64,000 bases of DNA from Leeia speluncae (lineage in GTDB: Bacteria; Pseudomonadota; Gammaproteobacteria; Burkholderiales; Leeiaceae): contig NZ_JAJBZT010000001.1 of the NCBI RefSeq assembly GCF_020564625.1, positions 62,001-126,000 of the forward strand, in the 5' to 3' direction. The position numbers and the translations under genes were made by a program. Shown in pieces: positions 9,043-16,880 of this stretch (positions are counted from its first letter, which is position 1; each line of letters opens with the position of its first letter). The notes under the pieces are model-generated. The model made no database searches. It was not told where the DNA came from and was given only the letters and a program-made list of their open reading frames with translations.

Positions 9043-10362
9043 TTATTGACCTTTCCCAAATAGCTGAGCGAAACCTTGGCGACAGCTTGGAAGAGCAAAA
9101 AATAGATAAGCGATGACTAGCAAGTTGATGAGCCCTGTCATCAAAAAGATGGCGTTAATCGCATAGTGAAGTGATAGCAAGACAATCGCAAAGATCGCTG
9201 ATCCCACCATAAACAAGGCGTTCATTAAGTTGTTGGTTGCGATCATTCTGGAACGATAGGCTGGGTCAGACTCTGTTTGCATGAGTGTATAAAGTGGAAC
9301 GCAATACAAACCACCCGACACGCCAATCATCACTAAATCGAAAATAACCCGATAACTACCTGTTTGCTGGATAAAGGAAGTGACACCCCCTAGTTGGCTG
9401 GTATGGTGAGCGGGTGTGGCTAAGTAAAGGTCAACTGCGAATAGGCTAAGTCCGATTGCCCCCAATAGTACTAGTCCAGGATTTACTTTGTGCTTTGAAA
9501 TTTTGTCGCACATCATTGAACCCGCGCCAATACCAACAGAGAAAATGGCCAATAAGAAGGTGACGACTTGTTGGTTGCCTGCTAGGTGTTGTTTGGCAAA
9601 ACCAGGGAATTGAGATAAGAATACCGCACCATAAAACCAAAACCATGAGATCCCCAAAATGGCCAAGTAGACAGGGCGATGTTGCTTGGCAAATCGGATA
9701 TTACGGATGGTTTCGGTAATTGGATTCCAGTTTAGTTTTAGATCTGGAGCGGCAGCAGGCGCTTCGGGTACGTTTCTGCTGGTTAGATAACCAATTATCG
9801 CAATCAGTGTAATGGCGATGGTGGCATATAATGCGCCGTCATCACCCATCCCGGCTAATGTTCCACCTAAAATGGTCCCAATTAAGATAGCTAAGAACGT
9901 GCCTGACTCAATCAGTGCATTTCCGGCGATTAATTCATTCCCTTTCAGGTGCTGAGGCAGAATCGAATATTTAACTGGCCCAAAGACGGTGGAGTGCATG
10001 CCCATAAGAAAGAGCGAAACCATTAATAAAGTAATATTGGGTAATAAAAAACCCGCCCCTGCGATCACCATAATACCTAGTTCGACTAGCTTTACGACCC
10101 GAACAATGCGTGATTTCTCAAATTTATCGGCAAACTGTCCAGCACTTGCAGAGAAGAGGAACATTGGCAAAATGAATATACCTGCACATAAATTAACCCA
10201 AAGATCAGGGTTTTGAATCCCTAAGCGTGCCGATTGAAAACTGATTAAAATCACCATCGCGTTTTTAAGTACATTGTCGTTGGTGGCCCCAAAGAACTGG
10301 GTCAAAAACATGGGAAGAAATCGACGCTCGCCCAGTAATCGGAATTGGCTATTAGATGACAT
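9043..10362 (-). CDS. lplT: Lysophospholipid transporter LplT (MFS)
   Basis: Inner-membrane major-facilitator protein that flips lysophospholipids to the cytoplasmic face, where Aas re-acylates them. The start chosen is the ATG at 10360-10362 (MSSNSQFRLLGERRFLPMF), with AGGAG at 7 nt; this gives 439 aa. Longer in-frame starts would run into the upstream gene. The TQFFGATNDNVLKNA motif at residues 20-35 is characteristic of the LplT family, and about 12 hydrophobic segments follow. It is the middle gene of a three-gene minus-strand unit, 22 nt after the CREST hydrolase gene and 2 nt before aas. Confidence 0.93.
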   Translation of the reverse strand: MSSNSQFRLLGERRFLPMFLTQFFGATNDNVLKNAMVILISFQSARLGIQNPDLWVNLCAGIFILPMFLFSASAGQFADKFEKSRIVRVVKLVELGIMVIAGAGFLLPNITLLMVSLFLMGMHSTVFGPVKYSILPQHLKGNELIAGNALIESGTFLAILIGTILGGTLAGMGDDGALYATIAITLIAIIGYLTSRNVPEAPAAAPDLKLNWNPITETIRNIRFAKQHRPVYLAILGISWFWFYGAVFLSQFPGFAKQHLAGNQQVVTFLLAIFSVGIGAGSMMCDKISKHKVNPGLVLLGAIGLSLFAVDLYLATPAHHTSQLGGVTSFIQQTGSYRVIFDLVMIGVSGGLYCVPLYTLMQTESDPAYRSRMIATNNLMNALFMVGSAIFAIVLLSLHYAINAIFLMTGLINLLVIAYLFFALPSCRQGFAQLFGKGQ

Positions 10363-10384
10363 GAAGCTCTCCTGAAAGTGCGCT

Positions 10385-11155
10385 TTATGATACATGAATT
10401 TGTTGTTTGTCATGATAAGCATTCGCCCGCGCAATATGCTGTGATTGGGTCTGATAGATCCTGACAAGGCATATGGCGGCTAAGCCTGCGAATACATGTT
10501 TGAGTGAGTGGCCACTGATTAGGAGGTGGTCAAAAATGAGATGATCTTGCCATTCACATATCTTGGCGATGAGGTAGCAAGTACTGGCAAGCAAAGCCCA
10601 TCGGCAAGAAACCACTCTTTGATGAAGGTAGAGGTTAAGTGGTATCCAGATAAGCGCGATAATTTGAACCAGCAGATAAAACATTAAATCACCAGTATGT
10701 CGCCACCACGCAATGCTAAAAAGCGCATACATGCTGCCAACAAATAAAGCTAACCAATTGTTTTTTTGTGAATGCGAAGTGGCAATTAGTACGGAGATGC
10801 AAGTCAGTGTAATAGGGAGTCTATCCCAGACTAAACGCACATCATTTGGCTGAAGATGATAGTAAGCAGAGCCAAATGCCGTGCCAATCAATGAATAAAA
10901 GCAGATAACCCATGCCCCTGCGTTTTTGCTGTCTTGTCGATAGTGATAAATGCCTAGTAAGCCTGCAATCAGAAATCCAATATTGGTTAATACATCCATC
11001 GTATTGGGAATCCCCATGTAGGCGTATAGATCAGCAAACGCATGATAATGGGCTGGTTGATGAATCGGGCCGTGGATTAAACCAACTGTTAGCAAGACTA
11101 AGCTGAAAGAAGCAAAACCAAATCGCCGTAAGAAGGTAGTTTGCGAATGCATCAA
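10385..11155 (-). CDS. CREST-superfamily (alkaline ceramidase-like) membrane hydrolase
   Basis: A 256-aa integral membrane protein with about seven hydrophobic segments. All CREST metal/catalytic elements are visible: a TMDVLTNIGFLIAG first motif, S96 and H100 in GSAYYHLQPND, D111 and P114 in WDRLPIT, and H216/H220 in SGHSLKH. CREST members are zinc-dependent membrane amidases or lipases, such as ceramidases and the Per1 phospholipase A2-like enzymes. Bacteria of this group normally lack ceramide, so a glycerophospholipid substrate is more likely (inference). It is the first gene of an operon with lplT and aas, which fits production of lysophospholipid for those two. The start is ATG at 11155 (a second ATG follows directly), with AGGAG upstream. 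Confidence 0.8.
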   Translation of the reverse strand: MMHSQTTFLRRFGFASFSLVLLTVGLIHGPIHQPAHYHAFADLYAYMGIPNTMDVLTNIGFLIAGLLGIYHYRQDSKNAGAWVICFYSLIGTAFGSAYYHLQPNDVRLVWDRLPITLTCISVLIATSHSQKNNWLALFVGSMYALFSIAWWRHTGDLMFYLLVQIIALIWIPLNLYLHQRVVSCRWALLASTCYLIAKICEWQDHLIFDHLLISGHSLKHVFAGLAAICLVRIYQTQSQHIARANAYHDKQQIHVS

Positions 11156-11198
11156 GGGCTCCTAATAAATAAATGAATGAGTCCATACTGCGTGCCCA

Positions 11199-11214
11199 AT
11201 TGCATTTGCGCAAT
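11199..11214. promoter_or_regulatory. Inverted repeat in the divergent promoter region of the XRE gene and lipid operon
   Basis: ATTGC-N6-GCAAT lies midway between the divergent starts at 11155 and 11260 and could be an operator for the XRE-type regulator. A possible plus-strand promoter overlaps it (TTGCGC at 11206, 17-nt spacer, TACTAA at 11229). Confidence 0.35.
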
Positions 11215-11259
11215 CAATGGTGATACCGTACTAAATATTGTTATAAAAGGTATTAAAAT

Positions 11260-12003
11260 ATGATGCCTGATGCGGATTTGAAAAGACTGGCAGCAACGAT
11301 TCGACGAATCTTAAAAGCAAGGCAAATGACCTATGCCATGCTGGCGGAACAATTGAATTTATCCGTCCCTACGATTAAACGCTTGCTCTCGACGGGGCAA
11401 ATGACGCTGGTCCGTTTGGCTGAAATTTCGAATGTATTAGGCATGACGTTGAGTGAATTAGTCAGGGAGAGTGAAGAAAACCCGCTGATCGAGCAATTGA
11501 CCGAAAACCAAGAAGAGGCGCTAGTTAACACGCCTAAATTATTATTGGTGGCCGTATGCGTGATGAATCACTGGAAGTTTGAGGAAATACTCACTTACTA
11601 CCGCTTAACTGAGTCGGAATGTGTTTTATTACTCTCGCAACTAGCGAAGCTGCAATTAATCGATTGGTTACCGGGAAATCGGATTCGTTTAAAAATTGCG
11701 CGTACTTTCCGGTGGCGGGAAAATGGCCCGATCTATCGCTTTTTCCGCGAAGAAGGGGAGCGCGCATTTCTTAAGGGGCAATTTAATGATGAACTTTCCC
11801 CTTATGTCTTTCTCAATGGCATGCTAACGGCGGATGCAAGGCGGGAATTTATCCGAAAAGTACATCAGCTTCAGCAAGATTTTGCGGTGCTACACCAGCA
11901 AAGTCTGCATGCGCCGCTATCCCATCGACACGGGGTAGGAGTATTATTCGCTAGTCGGGCGTGGGAGTTAGATGCTTTTGCCGCCCTCAGAAAAGATAAG
12001 TGA
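11260..12003 (+). CDS. XRE-family transcriptional regulator with C-terminal unknown domain
   Basis: A 247-aa DNA-binding protein. Residues about 8-65 form a lambda-repressor-like helix-turn-helix (MTYAMLAEQLNLSVPTIKR, then a LAEISNVLGMTLSELV helix). The remaining 180 residues contain a second possible winged-helix segment (YYRLTESECVLLLSQLAKLQLIDWLPGNRIRLK) and no recognised ligand-binding fold. AAAGG lies about 9 nt upstream of the ATG at 11260; the ATG at 11263 is an alternative. It is divergent from the CREST-lplT-aas operon and is the obvious candidate regulator of it, though this is only positional inference. Confidence 0.8.
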   Translation: MMPDADLKRLAATIRRILKARQMTYAMLAEQLNLSVPTIKRLLSTGQMTLVRLAEISNVLGMTLSELVRESEENPLIEQLTENQEEALVNTPKLLLVAVCVMNHWKFEEILTYYRLTESECVLLLSQLAKLQLIDWLPGNRIRLKIARTFRWRENGPIYRFFREEGERAFLKGQFNDELSPYVFLNGMLTADARREFIRKVHQLQQDFAVLHQQSLHAPLSHRHGVGVLFASRAWELDAFAALRKDK

Positions 12004-12039
12004 TTACTGCTTCTGGAATCGAGAATTTAAAGGTGACGC

Positions 12040-12783
12040 ATGACGATTGGTGCTTACATTATTGGAGATGAAATCCTCTCTGGTCGCAGAAAAGATGCGC
12101 ATATGGCAAAGCTCATCGAAATGTTGGCCGCCAGAGGGCTAGAACTCTCGTGGTGCCATTATTTAGGTGATGATCGAGAAAAACAGGCCGCTGCTTATCG
12201 CCAGTCTTTTGCCTCAGATGCGATTGTTTTCTCCTTTGGTGGCATTGGTGCCACGCCGGATGACCATTCTCGGCAAGCATCTGCCATGGCGCTTGGTGTA
12301 CCGTTGGCAATGCACCCCGAGGGCTTGAAAGAATTAGAAATTCAATTTGGTGCTGAAGCTTGGCCAAACCGGGTGAAGATGGTTGAATACCCAGAAGGAG
12401 CTCGAATCATTCCAAACCCAATTAACCGTGTGGCCGGTTTTTCTATTCATCGCCATCACTTCGTGCCGGGCTTTCCTAATATGGCGTGGCCGATGGTGGA
12501 GTGGGTACTTGAGAATGAATATCCCGATTTAAAGCTAGCCAGTAAAATCACGCGTAGTTTTCTATGTTTAGATGCCAGAGAAAGCGTTTTGCTTACTTTA
12601 ATGGAAGCTTTTGTTGCCCGTTTTCCAACCGTGAAGTTTTCTTCCTTGCCGCATAGTATTGATCCGCAGAATCCTAAACCGCCAGTGATTGAGTTTGGTG
12701 TAACAGGTGTGCCAGAAGAGGTTGAGTCTGCTGTTGTTTGGTTAAGAACAGAATTAATGAATGCAGGCTATCAATTAGCCTAG
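12040..12783 (+). CDS. CinA N-terminal / MoaB-Mog-like domain protein
   Basis: A 247-aa protein of the molybdopterin-binding (MoaB/MogA-like) fold found at the N-terminus of competence/damage-inducible CinA. Visible marks are GDEILSGRRKDAHM near residue 9, where CinA proteins carry a related GDEIL..G..D motif, and FGGIGATPDDHS near residue 66, the family's GGxGxTxDD loop. It lacks the CinA C-terminal nicotinamide-mononucleotide deamidase domain, so it is the stand-alone type whose substrate is unknown. The ATG at 12040 has AAAGGTGA upstream. It lies 36 nt after the XRE gene and 38 nt before recJ; co-transcription with either is possible. Confidence 0.85.
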   Translation: MTIGAYIIGDEILSGRRKDAHMAKLIEMLAARGLELSWCHYLGDDREKQAAAYRQSFASDAIVFSFGGIGATPDDHSRQASAMALGVPLAMHPEGLKELEIQFGAEAWPNRVKMVEYPEGARIIPNPINRVAGFSIHRHHFVPGFPNMAWPMVEWVLENEYPDLKLASKITRSFLCLDARESVLLTLMEAFVARFPTVKFSSLPHSIDPQNPKPPVIEFGVTGVPEEVESAVVWLRTELMNAGYQLA

Positions 12784-12821
12784 TTTTTGCTAAGTAAATA
12801 AACAAGATTTGAAAGTAAATT

Positions 12822-14522
12822 GTGGTTGAAGTTGTCGATCGAGTTGTCGATCAATCGAAAGTAGATTCGCTCGTCTCGCAAGGGATTCCTTCCGCTTTTG
12901 CCAGATTATTGGCAGCAAGAGGGGTTAGCCAGCGATCTGAAATAGAATATTCTCTACAGGGACTGCCTTCATTTGAATCAATGAAAGGCATCCAGTCTGC
13001 CGCCTCGCAGTTAACGGATGCCATCTTAAACAAAAAACGCTTACTCATTATCGCGGATTACGATGCAGATGGCGCAACTGCTTGTGCCGTTGCTGTGCGC
13101 GGTTTAAGAATGTTGGGTGGATTAGTAGAGTTTATTGTCCCTAACCGGTTTGAATATGGTTATGGCTTGAGCCCAGATATTGTTGAGCTAGCAAGAGAAC
13201 GACAGCCAGACTTTCTGATCACAGTGGATAATGGGATAGCAAGCATTGATGGTATCCGATTGGCAAATCAATACGGAATTGGCGTCATTGTTACCGACCA
13301 TCATTTGCCAGGTGATGAGCTGCCGGATGCATTAGCCATCGTCAATCCTAACCAGCCTGGTTGTGATTTTCCATCGAAGGCGCTTGCCGGGGTCGGGGTG
13401 ATGTTCTATGTATTACTCGCCACTCGGGCTGAAATGAGACGTCGCGGTTGTTATGAGCAACAACCACAACCAAATTTAGCCTCGCTATTAGATCTGGTGG
13501 CGCTAGGCACAGTGGCCGATGTCGTACCGCTCGACGCCTTAAATCGCACGTTGGTACATCAAGGGTTACAACGAATCCGTGCTGGGCAAGCATGTGCGGG
13601 GTTAAACGCATTAATGCAAGTGGCAGTAAAAGGCCATCAACAAGCAGGATGCTATGACTTGGGGTTTGTATTGGGACCTAGGTTAAATGCAGCGGGCCGG
13701 CTAGAGGACATGTCGCTAGGTATTCAATTACTGCTAACCGATACCTCGTCGGTCGCGATGGATCTTGCAGCAGAATTGGACGAACTCAATAAAGCCAGAC
13801 GTGAAATCGAAGCAGATATGCAGCAAGAGGCGTTATCGCTACTTTCCATGAAGGTCGAAGACGATCGATATTCACTGGTCTTGTTTGAGAAAGATTGGCA
13901 TCAAGGTGTGATTGGCCTAGTGGCTGGAAAATTGAAGGAAAAATTCCATCGCCCTGCCATTGTGTTTGCTCGTGGTAATGATGGCGAGTTAAAAGGCTCT
14001 GGCCGTTCTATACCCGGTTTTCATCTAAGAGATGCGCTAGACTTAGTCAGTAAGCAGTACCCTGGATTAATTTTAAAATTTGGCGGGCATGCCGCCGCCG
14101 CAGGGTTAACAATTGATGAGCAGCATCTAGACACCTTTATGAATGCCTTTGAGCATGTGGCACAGACTTGGTTAACGCCAAAGCAACTAAAGAAATTGGT
14201 TGAAACCGATGGCGAGTTAACCATCCCTGAGTTTGATCTTGCCTTGGCGGATCAACTGGCAAATGCGGTCTGGGGGCAGGCATTTCCTCAACCTGTGTTT
14301 AGAGGGGATTTTTTTGTCTCCGATCAAAGAATCGTCGGCGAGCGCCATTTGAAGTTGCGTTTAGTGCCAAAGGGTGGTTTGATTGAAATCGATGGAATTT
14401 TATTTAACCAGCCAGATTTTCTCCCTGAAGAAGTGTCTCTTGTCTATCGCTTGGAAGTTAACCGGTTTAGAGGAAAAACACAGTTGCAAATATCGGTGCA
14501 ACATTGGGCGGGCAAGCTGTAA
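12822..14522 (+). CDS. recJ: Single-stranded-DNA-specific exonuclease RecJ
   Basis: 5'-3' single-strand DNA exonuclease used in RecF-pathway recombination and mismatch repair. It is 566 aa, the usual RecJ length. DHH-superfamily motifs are in order: IIADYDADGATA near residue 77, VTVDNG near 132, VIVTDHHLPGDELPDA near 155, LVALGTVADVVPL near 227 and GPRLNAAGRLEDM near 287. The DHHA1 domain contains the FGGHAAAAG glycine motif near 420, and an OB-like end follows. The start taken is GTG at 12822 with no strong ribosome site; later starts cannot be excluded, but the RecJ core begins soon after. Confidence 0.95.
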   Translation: MVEVVDRVVDQSKVDSLVSQGIPSAFARLLAARGVSQRSEIEYSLQGLPSFESMKGIQSAASQLTDAILNKKRLLIIADYDADGATACAVAVRGLRMLGGLVEFIVPNRFEYGYGLSPDIVELARERQPDFLITVDNGIASIDGIRLANQYGIGVIVTDHHLPGDELPDALAIVNPNQPGCDFPSKALAGVGVMFYVLLATRAEMRRRGCYEQQPQPNLASLLDLVALGTVADVVPLDALNRTLVHQGLQRIRAGQACAGLNALMQVAVKGHQQAGCYDLGFVLGPRLNAAGRLEDMSLGIQLLLTDTSSVAMDLAAELDELNKARREIEADMQQEALSLLSMKVEDDRYSLVLFEKDWHQGVIGLVAGKLKEKFHRPAIVFARGNDGELKGSGRSIPGFHLRDALDLVSKQYPGLILKFGGHAAAAGLTIDEQHLDTFMNAFEHVAQTWLTPKQLKKLVETDGELTIPEFDLALADQLANAVWGQAFPQPVFRGDFFVSDQRIVGERHLKLRLVPKGGLIEIDGILFNQPDFLPEEVSLVYRLEVNRFRGKTQLQISVQHWAGKL

Positions 14523-14622
14523 ATCTATATTTTTATGCTATAAATAGAGAATGTGACTGATTGGTGCTTGCACCAGTGTATATCCAACTGAATTTGATAA
14601 TCTGATTTAAAGGTAGAGTAGT

Positions 14623-14928
14623 ATGCATATCGATGTAAACAAGAATAATGATGTAGCGATTGTTGGTCTATCTGGCCGTTTTGACTTTAGCGCACATCGT
14701 GATTTTCGTAATGCTTACCAACCAGCATTAGATGATGCGAGTGTCAAAGAGTTGGATATCGATTTTTCACGTGTTGAATATGTAGATAGTTCGGCACTAG
14801 GTATGTTGCTATTACTGAAAGAAAAAGCAGCGCCAATGAACAAAAAAGTAGTGTTGGTGAATTGTAGTGGTTTTGTTCTGGAAGTGTTTCAAGTGGTGAA
14901 TTTCCAGCAGTTGTTTGAGATGCGTTAA
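14623..14928 (+). CDS. STAS-domain anti-anti-sigma-factor-like protein
   Basis: A 101-aa single-domain STAS protein of the SpoIIAA/anti-anti-sigma type. The phosphorylatable-serine region is VEYVDSSALGMLLLL with Ser56/Ser57, followed by the usual KKVVLVNCSGFVLEVFQVVNF strand-helix. Such proteins relay partner-switching signals through a HATPase kinase/anti-sigma factor and a PP2C phosphatase. Neither is encoded nearby, so the partner is elsewhere. The ATG at 14623 has AAAGGTAG at a good distance. It stands alone and is followed by a remarkable 23-bp inverted repeat. Confidence 0.88.
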   Translation: MHIDVNKNNDVAIVGLSGRFDFSAHRDFRNAYQPALDDASVKELDIDFSRVEYVDSSALGMLLLLKEKAAPMNKKVVLVNCSGFVLEVFQVVNFQQLFEMR

Positions 14929-14959
14929 TTCGCCTTCTTTTACAATCTAACTGGTTGAC

Positions 14960-15008
14960 AAGCCCCTTTGTTTAATTGAGAATTGTTCTCAATTAAACAA
15001 AGGGGCTT
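14960..15008. terminator. Perfect 23-bp inverted repeat, likely bidirectional terminator
   Basis: The arm at 14960-14982 is perfectly complementary to 14986-15008 with a 3-nt TTG loop. The GC-rich base (AAGCCCC/GGGGCTT) is followed by a short T-run on the plus strand, and the matching A-side gives one on the minus strand. The stem is far longer than a typical terminator. Confidence 0.65.
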
Positions 15009-15362
15009 TTACATGTTACTGATTCGAACCTTGCTTTGGATTTTTGGAATCAAAACTAGCAAGCGGTAAGTATTTTCTTACTTTCCTAACACTGTAAGAA
15101 AACTGTCAGAAATCCTATCTTGGTAAGATATCGATGATTTTTTACTTATGTTGATGATTTATATTGGTTTTTATAAAAATCATTGCGACTAAGTACTGTA
15201 GTTGTCTTACAAAAACATCTCAAAAAACTTACTTCAAACTTACAAAATGTATTTACATTTGTAAGTTTACTGTCTATAGTTCACTCAAATTGTGAGTTAC
15301 GAACCCCCGTTGCTTTCAATTTATTTACAGTGGTTTATAAAAAAATAGCCAGGAGAAAAGAG
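15009..15362 (+). promoter_or_regulatory. Regulatory region of the sugar importer with eight CTTAC/GTAAG pentamers
   Basis: This 354-nt stretch has no gene. It holds several inverted repeats: 15073-15102 (TTTTCTTAC/GTAAGAAAA), 15116-15130 (TATCTT/AAGATA), 15236-15268 (11-bp arms) and 15283-15297 (ACTCA/TGAGT). CTTAC or GTAAG occurs at 15066, 15077, 15094, 15123, 15206, 15228, 15239 and 15261. This density suggests clustered binding sites for one regulator. Confidence 0.55.
15236..15280 (+). promoter_or_regulatory. Sigma-70 promoter overlapped by a large operator-like palindrome
   Basis: AAACTTACAAA (15236-15246) and TTTGTAAGTTT (15258-15268) are perfect inverted arms around an 11-nt centre. 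A promoter TTTACA (15252-15257), 17-nt spacer, TATAGT (15275-15280) has its -35 box inside the centre, so a protein bound to the palindrome would block RNA polymerase. It lies about 80 nt before the binding-protein start. Confidence 0.6.
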
Positions 15363-16622
15363 ATGTCAATGAAGCTTTCAACCGTATTCAAAATGTTGGC
15401 AGTAGCCGGTGTTACTTCTTTTGCTGCTGCATCATTTGCAGGTGAAGTAGAAGTACTTCACTGGTGGACTTCAGGTGGCGAAGCAAAATCAGTTGCTGAA
15501 CTGAAAAAAATGTTGCAAGCCAAAGGCCATACTTGGAAAGATTTCGCGGTAGCTGGTGGCGGTGGCGATAATGCGATGACTGTTTTGAAATCTCGCGTTG
15601 TGTCTGGTAACCCTCCTGCAGCTGCTCAAATTAAAGGTCCAGCCATTCAAGAATGGGCTGCAGAAGGCGGTGTTGCAGATATTACTGCTGTAGCTAAAGC
15701 AAACAACTGGGACAAAGTATTGCCACCAGTAGTTGCAAACCAAATGAAATACAAAGGCAAGTACGTTGCAGCGCCAGTTAACGTTCACCGCGTAAACTGG
15801 GTGTGGATCAACAAAGCTGCGCTAGACAAAGTTGGTGGTAAAGCGCCAGCAAACTGGGACGAATTCTTCAAACTAGCAGACAAGTTCAAAGCTGCTGGTA
15901 TTGTGCCTGTTGCTCACGGTGGCCAAGATTGGCAAGATTTCACTACTTTTGAAGCAGTAGTATTGGGTGTTGGTGGTGCAAAATTCTACAACCAAGCATT
16001 GGTTAAACTAGACCAAACTGCGTTGAAATCACCAACCATGTTGAAGTCACTAGAAACCTTCAAAAAGATCCATTCTTATACCGATAAAGGTGCACCTGGC
16101 CGTGATTGGAACTTAGCGACAGCAATGGTTATCCAGGGCAAAGCAGGTATGCAAATCATGGGTGACTGGGCTAAAGGTGAATTCCAAGCTGCTGGTAAAA
16201 AAGCAGGTGCAGACTTTGTTTGTGCTGCAACACCAGGCAGCGCAAATGCTTACACTTACAACGTAGACAGCTTTGTTATGTTCCAGCAAAAGAACCCTGC
16301 AAATGCAAAAGCACAAGCAGATCTAGCAGCTGCAATTCTTTCTCCTGAGTTCCAACAAGTGTTTAACTTGAACAAAGGCTCAATCCCTGTTCGTACCGAT
16401 GCAAAAATGGATGCATTTGATGATTGTGCAAAACAATCTAACAAAGACTTCCTAGCAACCGCGAAAAACGGCGGATTACAACCTTCAATCGCTCACGGCA
16501 TGGCAGTTTCTCCTGCTGCAGCCGGTGCAATCAAAGATGCAGTGTCTAACTTCTGGAACACTGACAGCATGACTGCACAGCAAGCTCAACAGCAAATCGC
16601 ACAAGCTGCACTAACTAAATAA
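15363..16622 (+). CDS. Sugar ABC transporter periplasmic binding protein, glucose/mannose (GtsA-like) type
   Basis: Periplasmic solute-binding component of a carbohydrate ABC importer (family 1 binding protein). The start is the ATG at 15363 with AGGAGA upstream; the longer in-frame opening from 15183 lies in the promoter and is not credible. The 419-aa protein begins with a clear signal peptide ending SFAAASFAG. The mature N-terminus EVEVLHWWTSGGEAKSV and the VAGGGGDNAMTVLKSR and AAAQIKGPAIQEWA segments are typical of the glucose-binding GtsA group. Two permeases and an ATPase follow on the same strand. A stem-loop after the gene probably lets the binding protein be made in excess. Substrate is inferred from family resemblance. 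Confidence 0.9.
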   Translation: MSMKLSTVFKMLAVAGVTSFAAASFAGEVEVLHWWTSGGEAKSVAELKKMLQAKGHTWKDFAVAGGGGDNAMTVLKSRVVSGNPPAAAQIKGPAIQEWAAEGGVADITAVAKANNWDKVLPPVVANQMKYKGKYVAAPVNVHRVNWVWINKAALDKVGGKAPANWDEFFKLADKFKAAGIVPVAHGGQDWQDFTTFEAVVLGVGGAKFYNQALVKLDQTALKSPTMLKSLETFKKIHSYTDKGAPGRDWNLATAMVIQGKAGMQIMGDWAKGEFQAAGKKAGADFVCAATPGSANAYTYNVDSFVMFQQKNPANAKAQADLAAAILSPEFQQVFNLNKGSIPVRTDAKMDAFDDCAKQSNKDFLATAKNGGLQPSIAHGMAVSPAAAGAIKDAVSNFWNTDSMTAQQAQQQIAQAALTK

Positions 16623-16663
16623 TCTAAAGGGGTCTAATGCCCCCGATGATTAATTGTTGGTAA

Positions 16664-16707
16664 ATCCGCTAGTAAATGGTTGATCCATCACTCAATTGCT
16701 AGCGGAT
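16664..16707 (+). promoter_or_regulatory. Intercistronic stem-loop after the binding-protein gene
   Basis: ATCCGCTAG (16664-16672) pairs perfectly with CTAGCGGAT (16699-16707) in the 258-nt gap between binding protein and first permease. No T-run follows directly. Such a hairpin commonly protects or attenuates transcripts so the binding protein exceeds the permeases. Confidence 0.5.
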
Positions 16708-16880
16708 CCTTTCAAAAACTCTAATAACAATTAGATCGGGGCTCTTTTTGCCTAACGATCATGAAAGTCTGGTGTCTTCACCAGTCAATCGGGTTTCTTC
16801 TCTATTAGTCAACAAGCCCACGAATCGTGTCGCTAATAGAGTTAAAGGAATTAGTCTCATTGCTGACCAGAGGTGTCTAT

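Noticed and set aside
12830-12856. Direct repeat GTTGTCGATC near the recJ start
   Set aside because: A 10-bp near-duplicate inside the coding start; no regulatory pattern and probably chance.
15183-15362. 60-codon N-terminal extension of the binding protein
   Set aside because: It lies in the promoter/operator region, would put a polar leader before the signal peptide, and the ATG at 15363 has the ribosome site.
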